NCBI GenBank assembly: GCA_013152085.1
Contig: JAADHC010000054.1
Coordinates: 1 to 64,000 of the forward strand
Origin: Chlorobiota bacterium
GTDB taxonomy: Bacteria > Bacteroidota > Bacteroidia > Bacteroidales > VadinHA17
Direction of reading: 5' to 3'
Length of the DNA stretch: 64,000 nt
Shown here piece after piece: positions 43,713 through 54,424 of this stretch; positions within the stretch are counted from its first letter, which is position 1; each line of letters opens with the position of its first letter. The position numbers and the translations under genes were made by a program. The notes below the pieces were generated by a model. It was not told where the DNA came from, did no database searches, and worked only from the letters and a program-made list of their open reading frames with translations.

Positions 43713-46700
43713 ATGTCATTCAAAAAAGATACAAAAGTTAATTCTGACTTTAGACAAGTATCCATCGGACTGGCTTCTCCCGAAGAGATCCTGGAACGGT
43801 CGTACGGTGAGGTCCTGAAACCCGAAACAATTAACTATCGTACTTATAAACCCGAGCGCGATGGTTTGTTTTGTGAGAGGATCTTTGGTCCGGTGAAAGA
43901 TTATGAATGCCACTGCGGAAAATACAAACGTATCCGGTATAAAGGGATCGTTTGTGACCGTTGTGGCGTGGAAGTTACCGAAAAAAAGGTACGTCGTGAA
44001 CGTATGGGACACATTAATCTGGTGGTCCCCGTTGCACATATCTGGTATTTCCGATCTTTACCTAATAAAATAGGATATCTCCTGGGGCTTCCTACCAAGA
44101 AACTGGAGTCTATTATCTATTACGAAAGATACGTGGTGATCAATCCCGGTGTTAAAGAGCAGGATGGAGTAAAATATCTTGATTTTCTTACTGAAGAAGA
44201 ATATCTGGATATTTTAGATTCCCTGCCCAAAGAAAACCAGTATCTCGAGGATAATGACCCTGACAAATTTATTGCCGATATGGGTGCTCCTGCACTCTAC
44301 CAGTTGCTTTCCCGCCTTGACCTGGATGAACTGTCCTATTCCCTCAGGCACCAGGCCAATACGGAAACCTCACAGCAACGGAAGAATGAAGCACTGAAAC
44401 GGTTACAGGTGGTTGAAGCTTTCCGGGCTTCCAAAAATGTTAACCGGCCCGAATGGATGATTATAAAAGTTGTCCCGGTAATTCCACCCGACCTTCGGCC
44501 ACTGGTTCCGCTCGATGGCGGACGTTTTGCCACTTCTGACCTGAACGACCTTTACCGGCGTGTTATCATCCGGAATAACCGGCTGAAACGGCTTATTGAA
44601 ATCAAAGCTCCCGAGGTAATCCTGAGAAATGAAAAACGAATGCTTCAGGAAGCGGTGGACAGTCTCTTTGATAATTCACGGAAATCGAATGCCGTCAAGA
44701 CCGAAGCCAACAGGCCGTTAAAATCGCTTAGTGATAGTCTTAAAGGGAAACAGGGCCGTTTCCGTCAGAACCTTCTCGGGAAGCGTGTTGACTATTCGGC
44801 CCGGTCGGTTATCGTAGTCGGCCCGGAACTTCAGTTACATGAATGTGGTTTGCCGAAGGATATGGCTGCCGAGTTATACAAACCGTTTATTATCAGGAAA
44901 CTGATAGAACGTGGAATTGTCAAAACCGTGAAATCAGCCAAAAAGATTGTGGATCGCAAGGATCCGGTAGTGTGGGATATTCTGGAGAATGTGCTGAAAG
45001 GCCATCCGGTATTGCTTAACCGGGCTCCTACCTTGCACCGTCTGGGGATCCAGGCGTTTCAGCCCAAACTGATCGAGGGGAAAGCCATCCAACTACATCC
45101 GCTGGTTTGCACTGCTTTTAATGCTGACTTTGACGGCGACCAGATGGCTGTGCATCTGCCGTTAGGCCATGCCGCTATTCTGGAAGCCCAGTTGCTTATG
45201 CTCGCTTCCCACAATATCCTTAATCCTGCAAATGGTGCCCCGATTACGGTTCCTTCGCAGGATATGGTACTGGGCCTGTATTACATCACAAAAGCAAGAA
45301 AAAGTACAAAAGAGCGTAAAGTCAAAGGGGAGGGAATGACTTTTTATTCCCCCGAAGAGGTTATTATCGCTTACAATGAAAAGAAAGTTGATCTGCATGC
45401 CGTTATTAAGGTACGTGTGGATGACATGGAAGATGACAAACCGGTAAACAAACTGGTCGAAACTACCGTAGGCAGGGTGATGTTTAATGAAATGGTCCCG
45501 ACAGAGATCGGATACATTAACGAATTGCTTACCAAGAAATCACTTCGTGAAATTATCGGGAATGTTCTTAAGAAAACCGGTACAGCAAAAACAGCACAAT
45601 TCCTGGATGATATCAAACATCTCGGATTTACCATGGCATTCAGGGGAGGACTTTCTTTTAATCTGGATGATGTTATTGTTCCCGAAGAGAAACAAACGCT
45701 TGTTGACGAAGGTTATCAACAGGTAGAGGAAGTGTTGAACAATTACAATATGGGTTTCATCACCAACAATGAGCGTTACAATCAGATCATTGATGTATGG
45801 ACCCATACCAATGCCCGGTTAACTCAGGTGTTGATGAAACGGGTTTCAACAGACAAGGATGGATTTAACCCGGTATATATGATGCTGGATTCCGGTGCCC
45901 GTGGCTCCAAGGAACAGATCCGGCAGCTATCCGGTATGCGGGGTCTGATGGCTAAACCGCAAAAATCAGGTGCAACGGGGTCGGAAATTATCGAGAATCC
46001 TATTCTTTCAAATTTTAAAGAGGGACTCTCAGTACTGGAATATTTTATCTCTACACACGGTGCACGAAAAGGTTTGGCTGATACAGCACTGAAAACAGCT
46101 GATGCCGGTTATCTTACAAGAAGACTGGTCGATGTATCGCAGGATGTGGTTATCAATGAGGAGGATTGTGGCACATTACGCGGACTGGTAGCTACCGCCA
46201 TCAAGAAAAGCGAAGATGTGGTTGAAACACTCTATGAGCGAATTCTTGGCCGCACAGCTGTTCATGATGTGTATCACCCGCAGACCGGCGAGTTACTTGT
46301 TTCTTCAGGTGAGGAAATTACGGAATCCATTGCAAAGAAAATTGAAGAGTCACCCATTGAGCAGGTTGAAATCCGTTCGGTACTGACCTGTGAATCCAAG
46401 CATGGGGTATGTGCAAAATGTTACGGACGTAACCTGGCTACGGGCAAAATGGTTCAAATGGGTGAGGCTGTCGGCGTAATTGCGGCACAATCCATCGGAG
46501 AACCCGGAACACAGCTTACCTTGCGTACGTTCCACGTCGGTGGTACCGCTTCGAACATCACGTCCGAGTCCAGCATCATCTCCAAATATAACGGTATAGC
46601 TGAAATTGAAGAGCTCCGGATGGTGGAGAAAAAGGATGAAACCGGTAAGAAAACAGGGATTGTCATCGGACGGCTTGGTGAACTGAAAATTGTGGATAAG

Positions 46701-48017
46701 AATACCGGCATTGCCCTTTCCACACATGCAATACCTTATGGTTCGAAAATCTATATTAAAAATAGAGATAAAGTAAAAAAGGGAGATCTGATTTGTGAGT
46801 GGGATCCCTACAATGCCGTGATTATCTCTGAACATACAGGAACCATTAAATTTGACAAGATGATTGAAGGTGTCACTTACCGTGCTGAGATTGATGAACA
46901 AACCGGCTTCCGTGAAAAAGTGATTACCGAAACCAGGGATAAAACCAAAAACCCGATGGTGAAAATCATGTCAGGTAAAAATGAAGAGATTAAATCATAT
47001 AACCTGCCGGTGGGAGCACATATAATTGCTGACGAAGGAGAAAAGGTTGAATCAGGGGATACACTTGTGAAAATCCCGCGTGCTATTGGTAAATCAGGTG
47101 ATATTACCGGTGGTCTCCCGCGTGTGACCGAGTTGTTTGAAGCGCGTAACCCTTCGAACCCTGCCGTGGTTGCAGAAATTGACGGTGAAGTCTCCTATGG
47201 TAAAATCAAGAGGGGAAACCGTGAGATAATAATCCGGTCCCGTTCGGGCGAAGTGAAAAAATATCTTGTCCCGCTGTCAAAACAAATCCTGGTGCAGGAA
47301 AACGATTATGTGATGGCCGGAACATCTTTGTCTGACGGAGCCATCACACCTGCTGATATCCTGGCTATCAAAGGCCCGACCAAGGTGCAGGAATATATCG
47401 TCAATGAGGTGCAGGAGGTGTACAGGATGCAGGGGGTGAAAATCAATGACAAGCACTTTGAGGTTATTGTACGTCAGATGATGCGAAAAGTAGTTATTGA
47501 GGATCCGGGAGATACAAAATTCCTTGAAAAACAGATTGTTGACAAAGGGGTGTTTATGGATGAGAACGACTGGATCTATGATAAGAAAGTAGTCGTTGAT
47601 CCCGGTGATTCGGAAACCCTGAAAGCAGGACAGATTATCACCGCCCGGAAACTGAGGGATGATAATTCTGTGCTGAAACGTAAAGACCTTAAACAGGTGG
47701 AAGCCAGGGAGGCTGTTCCTGCTACCTCAAACCAGGTATTACAGGGAATTACCAAGGCTGCCTTGCAGACCCAAAGCTTTATCTCTGCAGCATCATTCCA
47801 GGAAACCACCAAAGTCCTTAACGAAGCTGCAATCAGGGGTAAAGTTGACCACCTCGAGGGCCTGAAGGAAAATGTGATTGTCGGCCACTTGATTCCTGCC
47901 GGAACGGGGATGAGAAAATATGATCACCTGATCGTCGGATCACAGGAGGAATATGACAAACTGTTGAATCAGGCGGAAGAAGATGAGGACCTGACATCAA
48001 CGGAAGAAACAGAATAA
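43713..48017 (+). CDS. rpoC: DNA-directed RNA polymerase subunit beta'
   Basis: A 1434-residue catalytic subunit. The N-terminal zinc site is [20 protein letters not shown], the Mg-binding loop is [15 protein letters not shown], the bridge and trigger regions follow ([36 protein letters not shown]), and the second zinc site is formed by CGTLRGL with [14 protein letters not shown]. The C-terminus is acidic ([13 protein letters not shown]). It is followed after 11 bases by a DUF3467 gene. Confidence 0.99.
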   Translation: MSFKKDTKVNSDFRQVSIGLASPEEILERSYGEVLKPETINYRTYKPERDGLFCERIFGPVKDYECHCGKYKRIRYKGIVCDRCGVEVTEKKVRRERMGHINLVVPVAHIWYFRSLPNKIGYLLGLPTKKLESIIYYERYVVINPGVKEQDGVKYLDFLTEEEYLDILDSLPKENQYLEDNDPDKFIADMGAPALYQLLSRLDLDELSYSLRHQANTETSQQRKNEALKRLQVVEAFRASKNVNRPEWMIIKVVPVIPPDLRPLVPLDGGRFATSDLNDLYRRVIIRNNRLKRLIEIKAPEVILRNEKRMLQEAVDSLFDNSRKSNAVKTEANRPLKSLSDSLKGKQGRFRQNLLGKRVDYSARSVIVVGPELQLHECGLPKDMAAELYKPFIIRKLIERGIVKTVKSAKKIVDRKDPVVWDILENVLKGHPVLLNRAPTLHRLGIQAFQPKLIEGKAIQLHPLVCTAFNADFDGDQMAVHLPLGHAAILEAQLLMLASHNILNPANGAPITVPSQDMVLGLYYITKARKSTKERKVKGEGMTFYSPEEVIIAYNEKKVDLHAVIKVRVDDMEDDKPVNKLVETTVGRVMFNEMVPTEIGYINELLTKKSLREIIGNVLKKTGTAKTAQFLDDIKHLGFTMAFRGGLSFNLDDVIVPEEKQTLVDEGYQQVEEVLNNYNMGFITNNERYNQIIDVWTHTNARLTQVLMKRVSTDKDGFNPVYMMLDSGARGSKEQIRQLSGMRGLMAKPQKSGATGSEIIENPILSNFKEGLSVLEYFISTHGARKGLADTALKTADAGYLTRRLVDVSQDVVINEEDCGTLRGLVATAIKKSEDVVETLYERILGRTAVHDVYHPQTGELLVSSGEEITESIAKKIEESPIEQVEIRSVLTCESKHGVCAKCYGRNLATGKMVQMGEAVGVIAAQSIGEPGTQLTLRTFHVGGTASNITSESSIISKYNGIAEIEELRMVEKKDETGKKTGIVIGRLGELKIVDKNTGIALSTHAIPYGSKIYIKNRDKVKKGDLICEWDPYNAVIISEHTGTIKFDKMIEGVTYRAEIDEQTGFREKVITETRDKTKNPMVKIMSGKNEEIKSYNLPVGAHIIADEGEKVESGDTLVKIPRAIGKSGDITGGLPRVTELFEARNPSNPAVVAEIDGEVSYGKIKRGNREIIIRSRSGEVKKYLVPLSKQILVQENDYVMAGTSLSDGAITPADILAIKGPTKVQEYIVNEVQEVYRMQGVKINDKHFEVIVRQMMRKVVIEDPGDTKFLEKQIVDKGVFMDENDWIYDKKVVVDPGDSETLKAGQIITARKLRDDNSVLKRKDLKQVEAREAVPATSNQVLQGITKAALQTQSFISAASFQETTKVLNEAAIRGKVDHLEGLKENVIVGHLIPAGTGMRKYDHLIVGSQEEYDKLLNQAEEDEDLTSTEETE

Positions 48018-48028
48018 ATTTTATCATC

Positions 48029-48349
48029 ATGGACGAAAAAAAGAATCCGAATCAAATAAATATTGAGCTTAACGAGGAAACAGGCCAGGGTATATATTCA
48101 AACCTGGCCATCATTACCCATTCCAGTTCAGAGTTTGTGATTGATTTTGTGCGGGTAATGCCGGGGATGCCCAAAGCAAAGGTGCAATCAAGGGTTATTC
48201 TTACTCCGGAACATGCCAAACGGTTGATGATGGCGCTCAAAGATAATATTGCAAAGTATGAGTCGGTCCATGGTCCGATTAAGGATGTTAAAGGTGCCGG
48301 AGGTCCGATAATGCCCATGAATTTTGGCGGTCCGACCGCCCAGGCCTGA
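48029..48349 (+). CDS. DUF3467 protein
   Basis: A 106-residue protein with the DUF3467 pattern: IELNEETGQGIYSNLAIITHSSSEFVIDFV, then the PGMPKAKVQSRVILTPEHAKRLMMALKDNIAKYE core, and a glycine-rich end. The function is unknown. It is found right after rpoC in many Bacteroidota and is probably co-transcribed, which hints at a link with transcription or growth, but no activity can be claimed. Confidence 0.88.
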   Translation: MDEKKNPNQINIELNEETGQGIYSNLAIITHSSSEFVIDFVRVMPGMPKAKVQSRVILTPEHAKRLMMALKDNIAKYESVHGPIKDVKGAGGPIMPMNFGGPTAQA

Positions 48350-48454
48350 AGATATTCCTTGTTTTGTTTCCGGTCTGTGATTGGGATTAGATATCTGCCT
48401 GGTTTCCCAACGGGATGCCTTCGGTAAAAACATAATTCTTTTTAAAACCTGTTC

Positions 48455-50251
48455 TTAGCGGTCAGACAGTTTACGGAGGTATAACCCTTTTAATTCACAT
48501 ACCTGACTACCTGCAATCCGGATGGCTCTCAGCCGGAGTTTCTGATCCCCGGGATGTATGGTCAGCCTGCCGAGACCGGCTTTTGCCCAGGGCTTTTCAT
48601 AAACTTCGATCCTGGGAACCCTGTCCGGTGATGGAATATAGGGCGGATCGAAAGCACGTTGAATTTTTCCAACTGTTTGTGAGGTTTGTGTGTAAGCCGC
48701 GATAACAGCACCCGTATCGCCTGCAGGACAGGTATAACGGATCATAACCTCATATCGGCCTGTAGATAATGATTTGATATCCCACCAGATGCGATCAGAT
48801 GTATCAGACCATTGTACCAGCCAGTCGTGTGCCCAGCCATGTCCTTCTTTATATACAGGATGCCCGCTGAAATGTGCTTCGTGAGCCGGAAGATAATCCA
48901 GGGTATCTCCTTCGGCACCAATTATAATAGTGGTGTTCGGAGTGTAATCTTCCCTGACCGATATGTAATAGCTGTGGTAATCATTTACCAGAACCTTTAA
49001 TTTTAAGGGTTCCCGGGATGCAATGTTGGTCGTTTGCCCGGGGTCCTCTGTCATGTTGTATAACAAAGTATCCGTACCGCGAATCTCCAGCCGGAAAGTA
49101 TCCGTACGTACGGCCCCATCGGCATTTACGGGGAAGCTGCTTTTCTTGGAAAATATTTTTCGCAACAGGTGACGGGAACAGACCCCGGTGAGCAACGGGG
49201 AAAGATTTATTCCATCAAATCTTAAATTATCCGGAACCGTTAAGTTACATAATCCGGCCAGGGTTGGGGCGACATCAATATATGCGCCCATGGAGTTTAT
49301 ACTGGTTCCGGCAGAAATTTTTCCGGGCCAGCGGATAAAAAATGGCACTTTGACCCCTCCCTCGTCAATACTTCCTTTTATCCCCTTAAGTTTTCCGTTG
49401 TACCTGTGCCCGTTAGGGCCATTATCCGAGAGGAAAATAACAATGGTGTTTTTAGCCAGTGAAAGGGAATCAAGTGCCATAAGCAGATTTCCTATATTGT
49501 CATCCATATTGGCAATCATCCCGTAAACACAGGCATCCTTATCATTCAGGCCTTTGGATTTGTACCGGTCAAAATAAATATCAGGTACCTGGAAAGGACT
49601 GTGTGGTACATTATAGGGGATGTAACAAAAAAAAGGCTTGTCTTTGTTGTTTCTTATAAATGAAATAGCCTGCCAGGTGAGGAAATCGGTGATGTATCCT
49701 GTAGCTTTTATCGGGGTACCATTTTTTTCCAGGGTAGTATTAAAATAATTATTCCAATGGCCTGCACAAAAACCGACAAATTCATCAAATCCCTGTTGGT
49801 TGGGATGTTGTAGGTAGTGGGCGCCATTATGCCATTTACCGAAGCAACCGGTGGCGTAACCATTCGTCCTGAAAAGTTCGGCAAGTGTAATTTCAGAGGG
49901 ATCCATGTTTTCAAGTCCCCGGCTAACCCAGGAGGTTCCGGTACGTAAATAATATTTTCCGGTAAGCAGGCCTGCCCTTGTCGGTGCACACAACGGCTCG
50001 ACATAAAAATTCTCAAATGCAGCCCCTTCAGCAGCCAGGCGATCCAATGTCGGCGTTTCCAGGATGGTATTTCCATGGTGGTGAATATCCCCCCATCCCT
50101 GGTCATCCGATAAAATAAGAATCACATTGGGGTGATTAATCTTTCCCTGTTTCTTCCGGATGGTGTTTTTACAGGAAACAATAATAAATATTGAAAGAAT
50201 TGAAAATACCAGTATTCCGGGACCCAGCGTTTTCCAAAAAGATTTCTTCAT
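48455..50251 (-). CDS. Lipoprotein sulfatase (arylsulfatase family)
   Basis: A 598-residue surface or periplasmic hydrolase. The signal peptide ends in lipobox IVSC (Cys27), so it is lipid-anchored. The sulfatase core starts PNVILILSDDQGWGD with metal-binding Asp residues. The formylglycine motif is CAPTR at Cys88, followed by AGLLTGK. DNGPNGHRYNGKLKG carries further metal and sulfate ligands. A C-terminal part from about 430 adds a beta-rich domain. The active-site Cys must be oxidised by an anaerobic sulfatase-maturating enzyme or FGE, neither of which is in the window. The substrate (sulfated polysaccharide or other) is not predictable; no polysaccharide locus or SusCD pair adjoins it. Confidence 0.92.
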   Translation of the reverse strand: MKKSFWKTLGPGILVFSILSIFIIVSCKNTIRKKQGKINHPNVILILSDDQGWGDIHHHGNTILETPTLDRLAAEGAAFENFYVEPLCAPTRAGLLTGKYYLRTGTSWVSRGLENMDPSEITLAELFRTNGYATGCFGKWHNGAHYLQHPNQQGFDEFVGFCAGHWNNYFNTTLEKNGTPIKATGYITDFLTWQAISFIRNNKDKPFFCYIPYNVPHSPFQVPDIYFDRYKSKGLNDKDACVYGMIANMDDNIGNLLMALDSLSLAKNTIVIFLSDNGPNGHRYNGKLKGIKGSIDEGGVKVPFFIRWPGKISAGTSINSMGAYIDVAPTLAGLCNLTVPDNLRFDGINLSPLLTGVCSRHLLRKIFSKKSSFPVNADGAVRTDTFRLEIRGTDTLLYNMTEDPGQTTNIASREPLKLKVLVNDYHSYYISVREDYTPNTTIIIGAEGDTLDYLPAHEAHFSGHPVYKEGHGWAHDWLVQWSDTSDRIWWDIKSLSTGRYEVMIRYTCPAGDTGAVIAAYTQTSQTVGKIQRAFDPPYIPSPDRVPRIEVYEKPWAKAGLGRLTIHPGDQKLRLRAIRIAGSQVCELKGLYLRKLSDR

Positions 50252-50387
50252 ACAAACTTGTATTTTTTAGCGAAAATAAGGAAATCCTGAACACATTATT
50301 TTTGATTCTGATGTTAAATAATTAACAATAAGATTTTTGGAATGGATTCAAACAAGATGTTATCTAAACACCCTGTAAGAATTTTTA

Positions 50388-50395
50388 TATATTTG
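50388..50395 (+). promoter_or_regulatory. -7 promoter box of the etf operon
   Basis: TATATTTG, a perfect TAnnTTTG box, 51 bases before the etfB ATG. No clean TTTG/TTG is found at the expected distance. The rest of the 195-base spacer to the sulfatase gene is AT-rich with no other feature seen. Confidence 0.52.
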
Positions 50396-50446
50396 TTCGC
50401 TTAAAATATGAATACTTTTCAACCATTAACTAAAAAGTAACTTTAT

Positions 50447-51196
50447 ATGAAGATTTTAGTAACCCTTGGTAATGTCCCCGATACCACCACTAAAGCACGT
50501 TTTGCTGATGGTGATACGCACCTGGATATGACGGGTGTGCAGTGGATTATCAATCCCTGGGATGAACTTGCACTTACCCGTGCCATGGAACTTAAGGAAG
50601 ATGCGGCAAATCCTGTTGATCACGTTACGGTAGTTACCGTAGGGACGCAGGAAGCCGAACCAACCATCCGCAAGGCACTGGCTATCGGTGCCGATGATGC
50701 GATCCGTGTTAATGCCGAAGCCAAAGATGCCTGGTTCACGGCGCAGCAGATTGCTGCAGCAGTAAAAGATCAGGATTTTGACCTTATTCTGACGGGAATT
50801 GAGTCGAGTGACTACAACGGTGCTGCTGTTGGCGGTATGGTTGCCGAGCTCCTCGATCTGACATCAATATCTGCCGTTTCCGGTGTTGAACTCAATGGAA
50901 ATGAAATCACCCTTCACAGGGATATTGACGGGGGCAGTGAAACCGTACAGGCCGATTTACCGTTGGTAGCCATTGTTCAGAAAGGGATAGCCAAAGAGCC
51001 AAGGATTCCGGCCATGCGTGGCATTATGATGGCAAGGAAAAAGCCGCTTCAGGTTGTTGATCCTGTTGAAGCGGATGCCCTTACTTCATATAATCATTTT
51101 GAGCTTCCACAACCCAAACCTCCGTGTAAAATGATCGATCCTGAGCACGTAGAAGAGCTGGTAAGTTTACTGCAGAATGAGGCAAAAGTAATCTAG
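50447..51196 (+). CDS. etfB: Electron transfer flavoprotein subunit beta
   Basis: A 249-residue subunit of the ETF heterodimer, which accepts electrons from acyl-CoA dehydrogenases. The start MKILVTLGNVPDTT, the WIINPWDELALTRAMELKE segment, the VGTQEAEPTIRKALAIGADDAI nucleotide region and the recognition loop AKEPRIPAMRGIMMARKKPL are all typical. First gene of a five-gene operon; etfA follows after 23 bases. Confidence 0.96.
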   Translation: MKILVTLGNVPDTTTKARFADGDTHLDMTGVQWIINPWDELALTRAMELKEDAANPVDHVTVVTVGTQEAEPTIRKALAIGADDAIRVNAEAKDAWFTAQQIAAAVKDQDFDLILTGIESSDYNGAAVGGMVAELLDLTSISAVSGVELNGNEITLHRDIDGGSETVQADLPLVAIVQKGIAKEPRIPAMRGIMMARKKPLQVVDPVEADALTSYNHFELPQPKPPCKMIDPEHVEELVSLLQNEAKVI

Positions 51197-51219
51197 TACA
51201 AAAATCTAAAAGAATAAAA

Positions 51220-52188
51220 ATGGCTGTATTAATATATACTGAAAACCGTGACGGTAAATTCACAAAGGCATCATTCGAATCCGTTTCGTTTGGTGTCAGG
51301 ATTGCCAAAGAAATGAATCTCCCTGCAGTTGTATTGTCGCTGGGGACTGTAGATAACAAAGCTTTACAGGTTCTTGGGAAATATGGTCCGGATACCATTC
51401 TTACACTGGAAGATGAACGTTTCGATACCCTGGATAATAAAGCTTATACCGCCGCTATATCAGCGGTTGCTGCTGATATAGCGGCGAAAGTGGTTTTATT
51501 TTCTCACAGTAATACCGGAAAAGCGGTTGCCCCCCGTGTAGCTGCAAGAATGAAAGCAGCTTATGCACCGGCGCTTACGGGGTTACCTGTTAGCTATAAC
51601 CCGCTGATTGTCAGGAAAAAAGTAATGTCGGGAAAGGCCTTTGCCGATATCGGTTTATCAGGCGAAGCCAGTGTTTTAACACTCTCTCCCAATGCCTTTG
51701 AGGTTGTTGAAAAGCCTGCGGATATCCCGGTTGAAAAAGTAAATATCCCCGTTGATGATAACTGGTTTACAACACGTGTCACAGGAGTACAGAAACAAAC
51801 AGGCAAGGTGATCCTGACCGATGCTGACATTGTGGTTTCCGGAGGCCGGGGAATGAAAGGCCCGGAAAACTGGGGGCCTATCGAAGAACTTGCCGGATTG
51901 CTCGGAGCAGCAACGGCCTGTTCACGTCCGGTATCTGACGAGGACTGGCGGCCTCATGAAGAACATACGGGACAAACCGGTAAAATTATTGCACCCAACC
52001 TTTATATTGCCTGTGGAATCTCAGGAGCCATACAGCACCTGGCAGGCGTCAGTTCGTCAAAATATATCGTGGCCATTAATACGGATCCTGATGCTCCCAT
52101 TTTCGAGGCGGCAGATTACGGAATCGTGGGAGATGCCATGAAAGTCTTGCCGGCACTGGTTGAAGAAGTGAAAAAAGTGATCCAATAA
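51220..52188 (+). CDS. etfA: Electron transfer flavoprotein subunit alpha
   Basis: A 322-residue FAD-binding partner of EtfB. An N-terminal ETF domain (1-185) is followed by the C-terminal FAD domain with SGGRGMKGPENW, GAATACSRPVSDEDWRPHEEHTGQTGK, YIACGISGAIQHLAG and AINTDPDAPIFEAADYGIVGD. The shared operon with an acyl-CoA dehydrogenase and a membrane Fe-S protein suggests electrons go from acyl-CoA to menaquinone. Confidence 0.97.
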   Translation: MAVLIYTENRDGKFTKASFESVSFGVRIAKEMNLPAVVLSLGTVDNKALQVLGKYGPDTILTLEDERFDTLDNKAYTAAISAVAADIAAKVVLFSHSNTGKAVAPRVAARMKAAYAPALTGLPVSYNPLIVRKKVMSGKAFADIGLSGEASVLTLSPNAFEVVEKPADIPVEKVNIPVDDNWFTTRVTGVQKQTGKVILTDADIVVSGGRGMKGPENWGPIEELAGLLGAATACSRPVSDEDWRPHEEHTGQTGKIIAPNLYIACGISGAIQHLAGVSSSKYIVAINTDPDAPIFEAADYGIVGDAMKVLPALVEEVKKVIQ

Positions 52189-52243
52189 ACCTTTTTATAC
52201 CGGAAAATGTTCAGGCATCCGGTTCATTTAAACAAACGGATAT

Positions 52244-53566
52244 ATGACTGTCCATCAGATTGTTTTTATCCTTGTACTTGGACTAACATTTGCGATATTC
52301 GGATATACGGTTAACAGGCTCGCCGCTTATTTCAGGATTACGCGTCCTGCATTCCCTGTACGTGATATCGGCCGGCGTATTTTAGTTACCCTGCAGGTGG
52401 CCATCGGACAGAGCAAGATTTTACGACGACCGGTTATCGGACTGATCCATGCCCTGGTTTTCTGGGGGTTTATCATTATTCTTTTTGGCAGCCTGGAAAT
52501 GATTGTCGATGGTGTTGTCGGCACGGAAAAGGCTTTTCACAGCCTTGGAAAAGTATATGATGTGATTATGGGTTCGGGTGATATTTTTGCGCTGATTATT
52601 GCTGTTTCGATTCTTATTTTTCTTTCCCGGCGGCTTTTTTTCCATGTCCGGCGTTTTGCAGGCAGGGAAATGACGCACAAATCACATGTAGATGCCAATA
52701 TTGCCCTGTCACTCATCCTGCTGTTGATGATAACACTCCTGGGGATGAATACCTTTTATGTGGCTTTTGCAGGGCAGGCCGGTCATCATATTTATGGCGT
52801 ATATCCGGTTAGTACAGCATGGTTTGCTCCATTATTGTCAGGTTCGCTTAGTGACCATTCTTTGTATTTCTGGTTTAGGGTGAATTGGTGGATGCACATT
52901 CTGACGATTTTTTTCTTTGCCAACTATCTGCCTTATTCAAAGCATTTTCATGTATTCCTTTCTGTTCCCAACGTATTCTTAAGCCGCTTACGTCCCATCG
53001 GTAAGCTTCCGCTGATGGAAAATATCCTGCGTGAAGTTAAAATGATGCTTGATCCTTCAGCTGTTGCGGATACGCCGGAAACCGAAGACCAGGAACGTTT
53101 CGGGATTATGGATGTCGAGGATGTTACCTGGAAAAATTACCTTGACTCGCTGACATGTACACAGTGCGGAAGATGCACTTCGGTTTGTCCGGCAAACATT
53201 ACGGGAAAGTTGTTGTCCCCGAGAAAGATCATGATGGACACCCGTCAGCGCATGAAAGACAAAGGCCCCGGTATGGTGAAAAATGGTAAGGAATATAGTG
53301 ATGAAAAATCGTTATTACGGGATTATATATCTGAAGAGGAGATCTGGGCTTGTACCATGTGCAATGCCTGTGTACAGGAGTGTCCGTTAAATATTAATCA
53401 ACCTGAAATAATCCTTGGAATGCGCAGATACCTGGTCATGGAAGAAGCTGCTGCTCCCGGCGAGCTGAATACCATTTTTTCGAATATCGAGAACAATGGT
53501 GCTCCCTGGCAATTCTCACAGGATGACCGTTTAAACTGGGCTAAGGAACTTTATATGGAAGACTGA
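52244..53566 (+). CDS. Membrane b-type/4Fe-4S protein, putative ETF:menaquinone oxidoreductase subunit
   Basis: A 440-residue protein with a NarI-like N-terminal half: membrane segments at about 5-28, 65-92, 108-127, 146-172 and 213-240, with membrane-face histidines (IGLIHALVFWG; WWMHILTIFFF) that could ligate heme b. The soluble C-terminal half has two ferredoxin motifs, CTQCGRCTSVCP and CTMCNACVQECP. This is the N-terminal part of the EtfDE/EMO-type (HdrD-like) ETF oxidoreductases; the CCG part is encoded by the next gene 32 bases on. Role inferred from motifs and operon: take electrons from ETF and reduce menaquinone. Confidence 0.85.
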   Translation: MTVHQIVFILVLGLTFAIFGYTVNRLAAYFRITRPAFPVRDIGRRILVTLQVAIGQSKILRRPVIGLIHALVFWGFIIILFGSLEMIVDGVVGTEKAFHSLGKVYDVIMGSGDIFALIIAVSILIFLSRRLFFHVRRFAGREMTHKSHVDANIALSLILLLMITLLGMNTFYVAFAGQAGHHIYGVYPVSTAWFAPLLSGSLSDHSLYFWFRVNWWMHILTIFFFANYLPYSKHFHVFLSVPNVFLSRLRPIGKLPLMENILREVKMMLDPSAVADTPETEDQERFGIMDVEDVTWKNYLDSLTCTQCGRCTSVCPANITGKLLSPRKIMMDTRQRMKDKGPGMVKNGKEYSDEKSLLRDYISEEEIWACTMCNACVQECPLNINQPEIILGMRRYLVMEEAAAPGELNTIFSNIENNGAPWQFSQDDRLNWAKELYMED

Positions 53567-53598
53567 ACAAGGGATATTGCCAAAGATGGAATAAGCTG

Positions 53599-54399
53599 AT
53601 GGAAAAAATAAAAACAAAAATAGAAGTACCGGTGATGGCTGATCTTCATGCCCGGAAAAAAACACCCGGGTATCTTTTCTGGGTGGGTAGTGCCGGAGCT
53701 TTTGATGACCGGTATAAGCATGTTACGCGTGCTTTTATTAAAATCCTGACTTTACTGGGAACCGATTATGCTGTGCTTGGAACCGAAGAATCTTCCAGCG
53801 GTGATGTCGCCAGGCGTGCCGGTAATGAAATGCTGTTCCAGATGCAGGCCCTTACCAATATTGAGATCATGAATGGATATGGAGTGAAGAAGATCATAAC
53901 CTGTGATCCTCATGCATACAATACCTTTAAAAATGAATATCCCGATCTTGGCGGGCATTTTGAAGTGTTACACCATACCGAATTCCTGGAGAAGGAGCTG
54001 ACTTCCGGCAGGTTACCTGTTGATAAAGATGTATTCCGGGGGAAAGTGATTACTTATCACGATCCGTGTTATCTTGGCAGGGCAAATGGTGTTTACGATA
54101 TTCCGCGAAATATATTACGAATGCTGGGAGTACACGTTACCGAAATGCCAAGAAATAAGAGTTTTGCCCTCTGTTGCGGTGCCGGTGGCGGTCAGATGTT
54201 CAAGGAGGCGGAACAAGGCGGGAAAGAAGTCTTTATCGAACGTACAGAGGAGGCCCTGGAAACCGGAGCTGAAATGATCGTTACCGCCTGTCCGTACTGT
54301 ATGACCATGCTGACCGACGGTATCAAATATAAAAACCGTGTGGAAGAAGTTTCAGACTTTGACATTACCGAGATGGTCCTCCGGGCATTAATAATGTGA
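53599..54399 (+). CDS. CCG-domain Fe-S protein, partner of the membrane subunit
   Basis: A 266-residue soluble HdrB/GlpC/LutA-like protein. The second CCG module is complete: HDPCYLGRANG, ALCCGAGGGQMF and TACPYCMTM. The first module is degenerate: where family members usually have Cys, this one reads GSAGAF and SSSGD, and only one Cys remains in TCDPHAYNTF. One non-cubane cluster site therefore seems lost while the other is kept. Its place between the membrane ferredoxin protein and the acyl-CoA dehydrogenase fits an ETF-quinone electron route with the oxidoreductase split into two chains. Confidence 0.85.
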   Translation: MEKIKTKIEVPVMADLHARKKTPGYLFWVGSAGAFDDRYKHVTRAFIKILTLLGTDYAVLGTEESSSGDVARRAGNEMLFQMQALTNIEIMNGYGVKKIITCDPHAYNTFKNEYPDLGGHFEVLHHTEFLEKELTSGRLPVDKDVFRGKVITYHDPCYLGRANGVYDIPRNILRMLGVHVTEMPRNKSFALCCGAGGGQMFKEAEQGGKEVFIERTEEALETGAEMIVTACPYCMTMLTDGIKYKNRVEEVSDFDITEMVLRALIM

Positions 54400-54424
54400 A
54401 CCACTAACTTAAATAGTCATACCA

